Origin: Mycolicibacterium sp. P9-22
GTDB lineage: Bacteria > Actinomycetota > Actinomycetes > Mycobacteriales > Mycobacteriaceae
DNA length: 64,000 nt
Assembly (NCBI RefSeq): GCF_008329585.1
Contig: NZ_NPKP01000002.1
Span: 186,001-250,000, forward strand
Reading direction: 5' to 3'
In this document: positions 1 through 8,250 of the stretch, in pieces
How positions within the stretch are numbered: the stretch's first letter is position 1
Layout of the letters: every line of letters begins with the position of its first letter
Notes under the pieces: model-generated
Told to the model about the DNA's origin: nothing
The model's input: the letters and a program-made list of their open reading frames with translations, nothing else
Database searches by the model: none
Made by a program: the position numbers and the translations under genes

Positions 1-335
1 ACCAACAGCACATAGCTCTCATCGCCGGCCACCGAATAGCACGATTCGATCTCGTCGATGTGGCGCAGCCGTGCCGGAGCATCATCGGGTTGAGAGGGAT
101 CAAGAGGAGTGATGGCCACGAACGCCGACAGCATGTGTCCGACGGTCTCGGGGTTGATCCGGGCCGTGTATCCGGTCACCACGCCGCGGGACTCCAGTCG
201 CCGCACCCGCGATTGCACCGCCGAGACCGACAGCCCCGCGGTGGTCGCGAGGTGCGCGAGCGTCGCTCGTCCATCCGCGATGAGTTCGCGCACCAGGATC
301 CGATCGATGTCATCGAGGTGCTCGGTATCGACCAT
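1..335 (-). CDS. lrpA: Lrp/AsnC-family transcriptional regulator, 5' part (gene runs off the left edge)
   Basis: Reading leftward from ATG at 335, the visible ~111 codons encode an Lrp/AsnC N-terminal winged helix. It begins MVDTEHLDDIDRILVREL and contains the typical segment AHLATTAGLSVSAVQSRVRR, followed by the start of the ligand-binding RAM domain. The stop lies outside the window. The gene is divergent from the lysine-degradation genes at 354-3094, as lrpA (Rv3291c) is in M. tuberculosis, where the lysine aminotransferase gene lat lies just beyond it. It therefore probably senses lysine or another amino acid and controls this cluster. Only 18 bp separate its start from the divergent start at 354, so the promoters must overlap or lie within the opposite gene. 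The family call is firm; the ligand is inferred. Confidence 0.88.
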   Translation of the reverse strand, partial: MVDTEHLDDIDRILVRELIADGRATLAHLATTAGLSVSAVQSRVRRLESRGVVTGYTARINPETVGHMLSAFVAITPLDPSQPDDAPARLRHIDEIESCYSVAGDESYVLL

Positions 336-353
336 GGCCGGAGACTATCGCAA

Positions 354-1553
354 ATGACTGTCCCCACTTCACAGCTGCGCGCATCCTTCGCCGCCGCGCT
401 GTCGCAGATGTATGCCGCGGAAGTACCCGCCTACACCACCCTCATCGAGGTCACCGCCGAGGTGAACCGGGATCACACCGGCTCGGAGGCGCTCGGCTCG
501 CCGGCGCGTGTATCCGCCGAACGCCACGGCGCCATCCGGGTGGGCAGCGCCGCCGAACTTGCCGACGCCGCCGACCTTTTCGCGGCGTTCGGCATGTTCC
601 CGGTCGGGTTCTACAGTCTCCGCGAGGCAGCGTCCCCGGTTCCGGTGGTGTCCACGGCGTTCCGCCCCATCGATGTGGACGAGTTGGAGGCCAACCCTTT
701 TCGGGTGTTCACCTCGATGCTCGCCACCGACGACGCCCGGTTCTTCTCCCCCGACCTGCGGGCCAGGGTGGGTAACTTCCTCGACAGGCGGCAACTCTTC
801 GATCCGGAATTGATCGTGCAGGCCCGCCGCATCGCCGCCGACGGCTGCCTTCGCGCGGATGCCGGGGACTTCGTGCGCCGTGCCACCGCGGCTTTCGCGC
901 TGTCACGCGAACCGATCGACAAGGCCTGGTACGACGAGCTGGCCGCGGTTTCGGCGGTGGCTGCCGATATCGCCGGTGTACACACCACCCATATCAACCA
1001 CCTCACCCCTCGCGTGCTGGACATCGATGAGTTGTACGCCCGGATGACCGACCGCGGTGTCGCCATGATCGAGGCGATCCAGGGACCGCCACGTACCGCC
1101 GGGCCGGCGGTGCTGCTACGTCAGACCTCTTTTCGGGCGCTCGCCGAACCGCGACGGTTCCGCGGCCCCGACGCGGCGGTGTTCGACGGCACCCTTCGGG
1201 TGCGCTTCGGTGAGGTGGAGGCACGCGGGGTGGCGCTCACTCCGGCCGGTCGCGAACGCTATGACGCCGCGATGGCCGACGCCGGTCGCTGGGATGAGTA
1301 CTTCCCCGATACCCATGCGGCCATGGCCGCCGCGGGGCTCGCCTACTACCGTGCCGGTGACCCGACGAAACCCGTTGTCTACGAGGACTTCCTGCCCGCA
1401 TCGGCGGCCGGGATCTTCCGCTCCAATCTGGACACCGAAGCCGACCCGGTCCAGGTGCCCGACCAATCCGGTTACAGCGTCGACTGGATGTCGGGCGCCA
1501 TCGACCACCACATCCACGACCCTTACGCCCTCTACGAGAAAGCGGCATCATGA
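354..1553 (+). CDS. hglS: DUF1338 2-oxoadipate dioxygenase/decarboxylase (HglS-type)
   Basis: This 399-residue protein has the three metal-ligand motifs of the DUF1338/HglS family: ERHGAIR (His at about 58), INHLTPR (His at about 216) and FGEVEARG (Glu at about 287). HglS enzymes use Fe(II) and oxygen to convert 2-oxoadipate to D-2-hydroxyglutarate, a late step of lysine catabolism. The reading frame stays open upstream to position 60, but the conserved family start corresponds to MTVPTSQLRA at 354, which also clears the divergent lrpA coding region. The stop overlaps the pcd start (ATGA), so the two are translationally coupled. With pcd here, and a lysine aminotransferase probably just outside the window, the locus gives a route lysine -> piperideine-6-carboxylate -> 2-aminoadipate -> 2-oxoadipate -> 2-hydroxyglutarate. 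The aminotransferase for 2-aminoadipate is not visible here. Confidence 0.85.
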   Translation: MTVPTSQLRASFAAALSQMYAAEVPAYTTLIEVTAEVNRDHTGSEALGSPARVSAERHGAIRVGSAAELADAADLFAAFGMFPVGFYSLREAASPVPVVSTAFRPIDVDELEANPFRVFTSMLATDDARFFSPDLRARVGNFLDRRQLFDPELIVQARRIAADGCLRADAGDFVRRATAAFALSREPIDKAWYDELAAVSAVAADIAGVHTTHINHLTPRVLDIDELYARMTDRGVAMIEAIQGPPRTAGPAVLLRQTSFRALAEPRRFRGPDAAVFDGTLRVRFGEVEARGVALTPAGRERYDAAMADAGRWDEYFPDTHAAMAAAGLAYYRAGDPTKPVVYEDFLPASAAGIFRSNLDTEADPVQVPDQSGYSVDWMSGAIDHHIHDPYALYEKAAS

Positions 1554-3094
1554 CCGTCATGCAGACCACCACGCTACCCACCGCAGACGACCTCCGTGAC
1601 CGGGTCCGTGTCGCGCTGCAGGCGATCGGCGCCGACACCCGGCTCGGCGCAGCCGGCGATCCGGGGCTGCCTGCCGGCACCCCGATCAGCGGTGACGTGC
1701 TCTTCTCGGTCCCCGAACACACCGCAGCGCAGACCGAGGACGCCATCGCCGCCGCGGCGGCGGCATACCTGGGCTGGCGGACCACTCCGGCTCCCGTTCG
1801 CGGTGCGCTGGTCGCGCGCCTCGGTGAGCTGCTCACCGAGCACAAGACCGATCTCGCCACGCTGGTGACCGTGGAGGCCGGCAAGATCACCTCCGAGGCG
1901 CTCGGCGAGGTGCAGGAGATGATCGACATCTGCCAGTTCGCCGTCGGTTTGTCCCGGCAGCTGTACGGAAAGACCATCGCCTCTGAGCGGCCCGGCCACC
2001 GGCTCATGGAGACCTGGCATCCGGTCGGCGTGGTCGGCGTCATCACCGCCTTCAACTTCCCGGTCGCGGTGTGGGCGTGGAACACCGCCGTCGCGCTGGT
2101 GTGCGGAGACACCGTGGTCTGGAAACCTTCCGAGCTGACCCCGCTGACCGCCATCGCGTGTCAGGCGTTGCTCGAGCGTGCCTGTGCCGACGTCGGTGCG
2201 TCGAAGAACGTGGCGCGGCTCATCCAGGGTGGCCGCGAGATCGGCGAGCAACTCGTCGACGATCCGCGGGTCGCCCTGGTGAGCGCCACCGGGTCGGTGC
2301 GGATGGGTCAGGAAGTCGGCCCGCGGGTGGCGCGTCGTTTCGGCAAGGCCCTGCTGGAACTCGGCGGCAACAATGCCGCCATCGTCACCCCGTCGGCGGA
2401 TCTCGACCTGGCGGTGCGCGCCATCGTGTTCTCGGCGGCCGGGACAGCCGGGCAGCGGTGTACGACGATGCGACGGGTGATTGTGCACTCGTCGATCGCC
2501 GACGAGCTGTGCCGTCGGGTCGCGGCAGCCTACAAGACGCTGCCCATCGGTGATCCCTCCGTCGAGGGCACCCTGGTGGGTCCGCTGATCCACGCCCGGG
2601 CCTACCGCGACATGGTCGGCGCCCTGGAGGCGGCCGGCGCCGACGGCGGCGAGGTCATCGGCGGGCACCGTCACGACATGGGCGACGAAGGCGCGTATTA
2701 CGTCGCCCCGGCGCTGGTGCGGATGCCCGCGCAGACCGAGGTGGTGCACAACGAGACCTTCGCCCCGATCCTTTACGTGCTGACCTACGACGAGCTGGAA
2801 TCCGCGATCGAGCTGAACAATGCGGTGCCGCAGGGGCTTTCGTCGGCGATCTTCACCACCGACGTGCGCGAGGCGGAGCGGTTCATGGCTGCCGACGGAT
2901 CGGACTGCGGTATCGCCAACGTCAACATCGGTACCTCGGGGGCCGAGATCGGCGGCGCATTCGGTGGCGAGAAGCAGACCGGCGGCGGCCGGGAGTCCGG
3001 ATCCGACTCCTGGAAGGCCTACATGCGCCGGGCCACCAACACCGTCAACTACTCCTCCGAGCTGCCGCTGGCCCAGGGCGTGCAGTTCGGGTGA
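1550..3094 (+). CDS. pcd: L-piperidine-6-carboxylate / 2-aminoadipate-semialdehyde dehydrogenase
   Basis: This 514-residue NAD(P)+ aldehyde dehydrogenase oxidises 2-aminoadipate semialdehyde, in equilibrium with piperideine-6-carboxylate, to 2-aminoadipate. Visible family features are the oxyanion Asn in AFNFPVAVWAWN (about 169), the general base Glu in LLELGGNN (about 270) and the catalytic Cys in TAGQRCTTMRR (about 304). The length fits Pcd/AmaB enzymes. The ATG at 1550 overlaps the stop of the DUF1338 gene by 4 bases; a second in-frame ATG three codons later is an alternative. In M. tuberculosis the same pair is Rv3292-Rv3293 (pcd). In cephamycin producers homologues feed 2-aminoadipate into antibiotic synthesis, but nothing here suggests that, and the HglS-type neighbour argues for catabolism. 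Confidence 0.88.
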   Translation: MTVMQTTTLPTADDLRDRVRVALQAIGADTRLGAAGDPGLPAGTPISGDVLFSVPEHTAAQTEDAIAAAAAAYLGWRTTPAPVRGALVARLGELLTEHKTDLATLVTVEAGKITSEALGEVQEMIDICQFAVGLSRQLYGKTIASERPGHRLMETWHPVGVVGVITAFNFPVAVWAWNTAVALVCGDTVVWKPSELTPLTAIACQALLERACADVGASKNVARLIQGGREIGEQLVDDPRVALVSATGSVRMGQEVGPRVARRFGKALLELGGNNAAIVTPSADLDLAVRAIVFSAAGTAGQRCTTMRRVIVHSSIADELCRRVAAAYKTLPIGDPSVEGTLVGPLIHARAYRDMVGALEAAGADGGEVIGGHRHDMGDEGAYYVAPALVRMPAQTEVVHNETFAPILYVLTYDELESAIELNNAVPQGLSSAIFTTDVREAERFMAADGSDCGIANVNIGTSGAEIGGAFGGEKQTGGGRESGSDSWKAYMRRATNTVNYSSELPLAQGVQFG

Positions 3095-3156
3095 GCGGGG
3101 CCGGGTCCAACCCCGGGTCGCTGCGCTCCTGCCCGCCGCACGTAATATCGCGGGCT

Positions 3157-5064
3157 GTGAGCGAGCAGGTCGAACAGAGAGAATTCCAGGCCGAGGCGCG
3201 TCAGCTGTTGCAGCTGATGGTGCACTCCATCTACTCCAACAAGGACTCGTTCCTTCGGGAACTGGTCTCGAACGCCTCCGACGCGCTGGACAAGCTGCGC
3301 TTCGCGGCATACCAGGACAAGGACCTGGAGGTCGACACCTCCGACCTGCACATCGAGATCGATGCCGATAGTGCTGCGCGTACCCTGACGATCCGCGACA
3401 ACGGTATCGGCATGTCCCGCGACGAGGTCGTCGACCTGATCGGCACGCTCGCCAAGTCCGGTACCGGCGAGTTGCGCCGCAAGCTCAGCGAGGCGCAGCA
3501 GCAGGGTGAGGTCAGCGACCTCATCGGTCAGTTCGGCATCGGGTTCTATTCGACGTTCATGGTGGCCGACTCGGTACTGCTGCTAACCCGTAAAGCAGGC
3601 GAGAGCACCGCCACCCGTTGGGAATCCAGCGGCGACGGCACCTACACCATCGCCACCGTCGACGACGCTCCGCAGGGCACCTCGGTCACCCTGCACCTCA
3701 AGCCCGAAGACGCCGACGACGAGCTGCACGACTACACCGCGCCGTGGAAGATCAGACAGCTGGTCAAGAAGTACTCCGACTTCATCTCCTGGCCGATCCG
3801 GATGGAGGTCGAGAAGACCCTCCCGGCCACCGAGGACGGTGGCGAACCGACCACCACCGTCGAGACGGAGACCATCAATTCACGCACCGCGCTGTGGGCG
3901 AAGTCCAAGAGCGAGGTCTCCGACGAGGAGTACCGGGAGTTCTACCGGCACATCGCCCATGCCTGGGATGAGCCGCTCGATGTCATCACGATGAAGGCCG
4001 AGGGCACTTTCGAGTATCAGGCGCTTCTGTTCATCCCTTCGCAGGCGCCGTTCGATCTTTTCAACCGCGATGGGCACACCGGCGTGCATCTGTACGTCAA
4101 GCGGGTCTTCATCATGGACAACTGCGACGAGCTCGTGCCGCCGTACCTGCGGTTCGTCAAGGGTGTCGTCGACGCACAGGACATGTCGCTCAACGTGTCT
4201 CGTGAGATTCTGCAGCAGGACCGCCAGATCAAGGTGATCCGGCGCAGCCTCACCAAGAAGGTGCTCTCGACCATCAAGGACCTGCAGGCGAACCGCCCGG
4301 ATGATTACGCGACCTTCTGGACGCAGTTCGGCCGCGCGTTCAAGGAGGGTCTGCTCACCGATACCGACAATCGTGACACCGTGCTGGCGCTGTCGTCGTT
4401 CGCGTCCACGTTCAGTCCGGACACCCCGACGACCCTGGCCGACTACGTGGAGCGGATGAAGGACGACCAGGAACAGATCTTCTACGCGACGGGCGAATCC
4501 CGCCAGTTGCTGGAGCACTCCCCTCATCTGGAGGCGTTCAAGGCGAAGGGCTATGAGGTGCTGCTGCTCACCGACCCGGTCGACGAGGTGTGGGTCGAAT
4601 CGGTGCCGGAGTTCAGCGGCAAGGCGCTGCAGTCGGTGGCCAAGGGTGAAGTCGATCTCGGTTCCGCGGACGACAAGGCCGACGCCGACCATGGCGAGTT
4701 CGCCGATCTGCTCACCTGGCTGCAGGAGACGCTGGACGAGCATGTGAAGGAAGTGCGGCTGTCGACCCGACTGACCTCGTCGCCGGCCTGCCTGATCACC
4801 GACGCCTTCGGTATCACCCCGCAGTTGGCGCGCATGTACCGCGCCTCCGGTCAGGAGGTGCCGGTGGGTAAACGCATCCTGGAGCTCAACCCCGATCACG
4901 CCCTCGTCGTGGGTTTGCGGGACGCTCTGGCATCGTCTAAGGACGGGCTCACCGATACTGCCGAATTGCTGTATGGCACAGCTCTTCTCGCCGAGGGTGG
5001 ATCCCTCGACGATCCGGCGCGCTTCGCTGCCATTCTCGCGGATCGGTTGGCCAAGACCTTCTAG
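3157..5064 (+). CDS. htpG: Molecular chaperone HtpG (Hsp90 family)
   Basis: This is a 635-residue bacterial Hsp90. The GHKL ATPase domain shows the helix with [11 protein letters not shown], the nucleotide-binding DNGIGM motif and the lid sequence GTLAKSGT with [10 protein letters not shown]. The middle domain ([25 protein letters not shown]) and the C-terminal dimerisation domain follow, so the protein is full length. The frame is open to a GTG at 3091, but the family N-terminus ([16 protein letters not shown]) fits the GTG at 3157. There is no strong Shine-Dalgarno sequence. It folds client proteins in the cytosol under stress. In M. tuberculosis htpG lies elsewhere (Rv2299c, from memory), so its position after pcd is lineage-specific. 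Confidence 0.93.
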
Positions 5065-5114
5065 TCGCCAGCGGACAGCCTGCTGGGCGTCTGTGACCGG
5101 GCCGAGTCGCCGTG

Positions 5115-5149
5115 GCGGGTCCGGCGGCGTGTTGTTCCGCCGGACCCGC
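5115..5149 (+). terminator. Perfect 13-bp hairpin between convergent htpG and HNH gene
   Basis: Arms 5115-5127 and 5137-5149 are exact reverse complements (13 bp, GC-rich) with a 9-nt loop. The hairpin lies 50 bp after the htpG stop and 50 bp before the end of the leftward HNH gene. There is no U-tract, as is usual for mycobacterial terminators. It probably serves both converging transcripts. Confidence 0.75.
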
Positions 5150-5198
5150 TGCGTGGGCGGTTTCACTGTGTAGTTGTCAAGGTGCGCAGAGGGTTTGG

Positions 5199-6509
5199 TT
5201 ATGCGGCGGTGGGTAGGTCGGTCATGGTGCGTCGTGCGTGGGAGCGCAGGTGTGCCGGTTCTGCTTCGCCCGGTTTGTGGGGTGGGATGAACCAGGGGTG
5301 CCGGTCGGGACCGAGGTAGACCTGCCAGCCGCCGTGATGGATGGCGGTGTGGTGGCGTCGGCACAGCAGCACGCCGTTGTCGATGCTGGTCGTTCCGTCG
5401 CTGCCCCACGGGATGATGTGGTGGGCGTCGCACCAGGACACCGGTCTGCCGCAGCCAGGGTGTGCGCAGCCACCGTCGCGTACTGCCAACCCTTTTCGGA
5501 TCGCGGGTGTGAAGAGTCGCTCGCTGCGTCCCACGTCCAGCGGTGCCCCGTTGCCGTCGACGATGACCGTCCCGAGGGTGCTGTCGCAGGTGATCAGGTC
5601 CGCGGTGACGGCGCTGACCGGTCCGGTGAAACCGAGGGTGTCGACGAACCCTGCCGCGGCGGGCCGGATCAGGGAGACGTGCGGGAGCACCCCACCGCTC
5701 ATCGGGCGGTGTGAATGCGACAGGTAGGTCCGCACCAGCTGTCCGAGTGCATCCGCGCGACGCTTACCGACCGGGCGTGGGTCCGGTGACCCGTCCGGCA
5801 GCGGGATAGGCCGGCACAACGGATCCAGCGCGGTGAGCAGTTCTTCACCGGTCAGCGCGTCCACATCGAAAGTCGCTGCGACACGCCCCTCCTCGGTGAC
5901 CACCACAGTCATCTCGTTGAGGTCGCTGTTCTCGGCCACCGGCACCGACTGGTCGTCTTCGGGTTGAGCGCCGGCCTTGTCGATGGCCATCGCACGAGCC
6001 TTCTCGGCCACCTGCGCCGGCGTGGTCTGAATCATCAGCTTGGTCACGACCTTGGCCCGGTCCTCCTCGGACAACGGGACCCGGTTGTCGATGTGGGTTA
6101 TGCCTTTACCGACCGCATCGGCGAACTCGATACCGACCCCACCCAGCCGCTGAGCCCGAGTCAACGCCGGCAACGTGTGCGCCGCCCGCCCGACCCGCGC
6201 GGCCCGGTGCGCCGCACCTGGCGCCACACCCAGGGAGGTGAGCAGATCGGCCCCCGAGCGCAGCTGCTTGCGGGCCGGGATCCCCATCCGCTCGGTCGCC
6301 GCCACCGCCTGGGCGATCACATGATCGAGCAGATTGCGGGCGGTGACCGCGGCCACCAACACCGCCAACAGGGGCTGCTCATCGAGCACGCGTCGGGGAC
6401 TGTCCAGCAGATGACACAGACGGCGATCGGCGTCGTCCTCGGGTGCGGGCACCGGGGTGAGTTCATCGATGAGCGCGTCAATGAACGTGTCGAGATGGGT
6501 GGCGTCCAT
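5199..6509 (-). CDS. DUF222 / HNH endonuclease-domain protein (13E12 repeat family)
   Basis: This 436-residue protein has the N-terminal DUF222 helical region (about 1-300) and a C-terminal HNH nuclease motif. The motif reads CAHPGCGRP, then WCDAHHIIPW, then GVLLCRRHHTAIH, keeping the zinc cysteines and the catalytic His-Asn-His pattern. This is the architecture of the multi-copy mycobacterial 13E12 repeat proteins. The ATG at 6509 is the first possible start, since an in-frame stop lies shortly upstream. A perfect mycobacterial LexA site with an adjacent -10-like hexamer sits about 150 bp upstream, so DNA-damage induction is expected. The cellular role of the family is unknown; homing or mobile-element-like behaviour has been suggested from copy number. 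Its neighbour upstream is an IS remnant. Confidence 0.85.
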   Translation of the reverse strand: MDATHLDTFIDALIDELTPVPAPEDDADRRLCHLLDSPRRVLDEQPLLAVLVAAVTARNLLDHVIAQAVAATERMGIPARKQLRSGADLLTSLGVAPGAAHRAARVGRAAHTLPALTRAQRLGGVGIEFADAVGKGITHIDNRVPLSEEDRAKVVTKLMIQTTPAQVAEKARAMAIDKAGAQPEDDQSVPVAENSDLNEMTVVVTEEGRVAATFDVDALTGEELLTALDPLCRPIPLPDGSPDPRPVGKRRADALGQLVRTYLSHSHRPMSGGVLPHVSLIRPAAAGFVDTLGFTGPVSAVTADLITCDSTLGTVIVDGNGAPLDVGRSERLFTPAIRKGLAVRDGGCAHPGCGRPVSWCDAHHIIPWGSDGTTSIDNGVLLCRRHHTAIHHGGWQVYLGPDRHPWFIPPHKPGEAEPAHLRSHARRTMTDLPTAA

Positions 6510-6651
6510 AGTGGATACCGGCTTTCACAGAAGGTGCCCAACGGACACGATCAGTCAATACGGTCCGACCAGTCCCGTGGGACCATCGAACCTCGCGGCG
6601 ACCGGAGTCGCGGTCTGCAGCTCACCGGTGGTGATGGGAGCTACGTCGCAT

Positions 6652-6667
6652 TCGAACTTATGTTCGA
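6652..6667 (-). promoter_or_regulatory. Perfect SOS box (LexA site) for the HNH gene
   Basis: The sequence TCGAAC-TTAT-GTTCGA exactly matches the mycobacterial LexA consensus TCGAAC-N4-GTTCGA. On the leftward strand a TANNNT-type -10 (TACTAT, 6667-6672) touches its edge, so bound LexA would cover the start of transcription of the HNH gene. The leader would be about 150 nt and includes a small palindrome at 6572-6583. Confidence 0.87.
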
Positions 6668-6700
6668 TAGTACGCCGCCGAACGACGCCGTGCAAGTGTG

Positions 6701-6772
6701 ATGTATCAGGACATTGGTGATAGTTCTGCATCAGGACATTGGTGACACTTGATGTATCAGGACATCGGTGAC
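6701..6772. repeat. Three iterated 20-bp repeats at an IS end
   Basis: The core TCAGGACATYGGTGA occurs at 6706-6720, 6731-6745 and 6757-6771, with a 25-26 bp period; copies 1 and 3 are also preceded by ATGTA. The rightmost copies overlap the 3' end of the transposase remnant. Iterated sites at an element end suggest transposase-binding repeats of the former insertion sequence. Confidence 0.7.
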
Positions 6773-6925
6773 GGTTGCCCCGGTTTGGGGCGTGGCCGCG
6801 GGGGCGGCCGTTGCGACGTATTTGATGCCGGGTGCGGGTCGGGTGCGCTCGGCGAGGACCTCGCCTTCAAGGTCGGTGATGATCACCTTGTCGCCGTCGC
6901 TGATAACGAGGTCCTGTTCAAAAGC
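6731..6925 (-). pseudogene. IS481-type transposase remnant (C-terminal ~60 codons only)
   Basis: The leftward strand encodes an uninterrupted tail with GRAFEQDLVISDGDKVII, then EGEVLAERTRPAPGIKYV, ending at a TGA at 6731-6733. This resembles the C-terminal beta-rich tail of IS481-family (DDE, integrase-core) transposases, in which a GR motif is followed by a short domain ending in a TRP/TLDP-like stretch. The catalytic core is missing: upstream of about 6925 the frame no longer resembles a transposase. The element is therefore a truncated, inactive relic. It lies at the junction between the conserved left flank and the accessory catabolic block. The family assignment comes from pattern recognition of a short tail and is moderately secure. 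Confidence 0.6.
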
Positions 6926-7095
6926 GCGTCCACGCCGAGTACGGGAGCGGCTACCGCTACGACACCGCCCTCAGAGCTATTGCTGCTCGACGGAATCTGG
7001 CAACTGCAGTCGGATTGATCACTGTGTGAAACAGTGTCGACCCGAAGTCGCGAACGTGCTTTGTGCAGAAGGCCGTTCACATCGAACAGACAGTC
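6926..7095. other. Gene-free stretch next to the IS remnant
   Basis: There is no convincing gene in this stretch. The rightward strand holds a short open stretch around 6926-7025 (VHAEYGSGYRYD...ending at a TGA) that could be the broken 3' end of another gene. It is too short to identify. Together with the remnant, the whole interval 6710-7095 looks like scar DNA. Confidence 0.4.
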
Positions 7096-8250
7096 CTACC
7101 GCCGAGGCAGCACCTTGAGTTCGGCCAGCACCGCATCGGTGTCGGCGCCCAGTTCCGGTGCGGGTCCGTGCACCCGGCCGGGCGTCCGGGAGAACCAGGT
7201 CGGCACACCCGGCATACGTATCGTCCCGTGCTCGGTCTCGATGGTCTCGAACAGCCCGACGGCCTTGAGATGTTCGTTGTCGAACAGGGCGTCCGGTGTG
7301 TTGACGGCGGCGGCCGGGATCTCCAGTTCGCGGAACAGTTGCAGCCACTCGTCGGTGGTGCGTTCCTTGAGCGTCTGCGCCACCAGTCCGTACACGGTGT
7401 CGATCCGTTTGGCGCGCTGCTCCAGCGTGGCGAACTCCACGCTGTTCCAGACGGGCTGCACCCGCTCGATGAAGGCGTTCCAGTGCTTGTCGTTGTAGAT
7501 CAGTGCCGCGATCTGACCGTCCTTGGTCTCGTACGGCTTCCGGTTGGGCGCCACCGCCCGGGGATACACGGCCGGGCCGAGTGCGGGGTCGAACATGGCG
7601 CCGTTGGCATGTTCGACCAACATGAACGATGCCATAGTCTCGAACATGCTGACCTCCACCTCCTGCCCCTCACCGGTGCGCTCCCGGTGGAACAGCGCCA
7701 TCGTGGTGGCGTAAAGAGCCGTCAGACCCGCCACCTTGTCGGCCATGATGGTGCCGACGTAGCTGGCTTCTCCGGTCAATTGCTCTTGTACCGCCGGTAA
7801 TCCGCATTCAGCCTGGATCGTGTCGTCATAGGCGGGACGGTCGGCGTCCGGGCCGCGCCTGCCGTATCCGTAACAGTTGGTGTAGACGATGGACGGGTTC
7901 AGCGCGACGACATCCTCATAGCCGAACCCCAGCTTGGCGATCGCCTTGGCCCGCATCGAGTGGATGAACACGTCGGCAGTCTCGATCAACGACCGCAATG
8001 CGGCCTTTCCCTCACAGGTCTGCAAGTCGAGCATGACGCCCCGCTTACCACGGTTCACGTTGATGAAGACACCGCTCAACCCGGCAACGGGCCCGACAGA
8101 GATATAGCGGGTGTTGTCCCCGGCGGGTGGTTCCACCTTGATGACGTCGGCGCCCATATCCGCCATGATCTGGGTGCAGTATGGCCCCATCACCATGGCG
8201 GTCAGGTCCACGACCCGCACGCCCTTGAGGGGACCGTGGAATTCAGTCAT
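7096..8250 (-). CDS. CaiB/BaiF (family III) CoA-transferase
   Basis: This 384-residue family III CoA-transferase moves CoA between carboxylic acids through an aspartyl-CoA anhydride. The start of the fold (GVRVVDLTAMVMGPYCTQIM, GADVIKVEPPAGD) and the NRGKRGVMLDL segment are typical. The catalytic Asp is one of the pair in RPAYDD (142/143), the position of Asp169 in formyl-CoA transferase. The ATG at 8250 overlaps the stop of the SDR upstream by 8 bases, so this is the last gene of the seven-gene leftward operon starting at 15355. In context it probably activates an acid released by the oxygenases upstream. The acid is unknown. Confidence 0.85.
   Translation of the reverse strand: MTEFHGPLKGVRVVDLTAMVMGPYCTQIMADMGADVIKVEPPAGDNTRYISVGPVAGLSGVFINVNRGKRGVMLDLQTCEGKAALRSLIETADVFIHSMRAKAIAKLGFGYEDVVALNPSIVYTNCYGYGRRGPDADRPAYDDTIQAECGLPAVQEQLTGEASYVGTIMADKVAGLTALYATTMALFHRERTGEGQEVEVSMFETMASFMLVEHANGAMFDPALGPAVYPRAVAPNRKPYETKDGQIAALIYNDKHWNAFIERVQPVWNSVEFATLEQRAKRIDTVYGLVAQTLKERTTDEWLQLFRELEIPAAAVNTPDALFDNEHLKAVGLFETIETEHGTIRMPGVPTWFSRTPGRVHGPAPELGADTDAVLAELKVLPRR

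Noticed and set aside
6701..6772. Possible CRISPR array (three regular repeats)
   Set aside because: Only three units, spacers of about 10 bp, no cas genes, and overlap with a transposase remnant.
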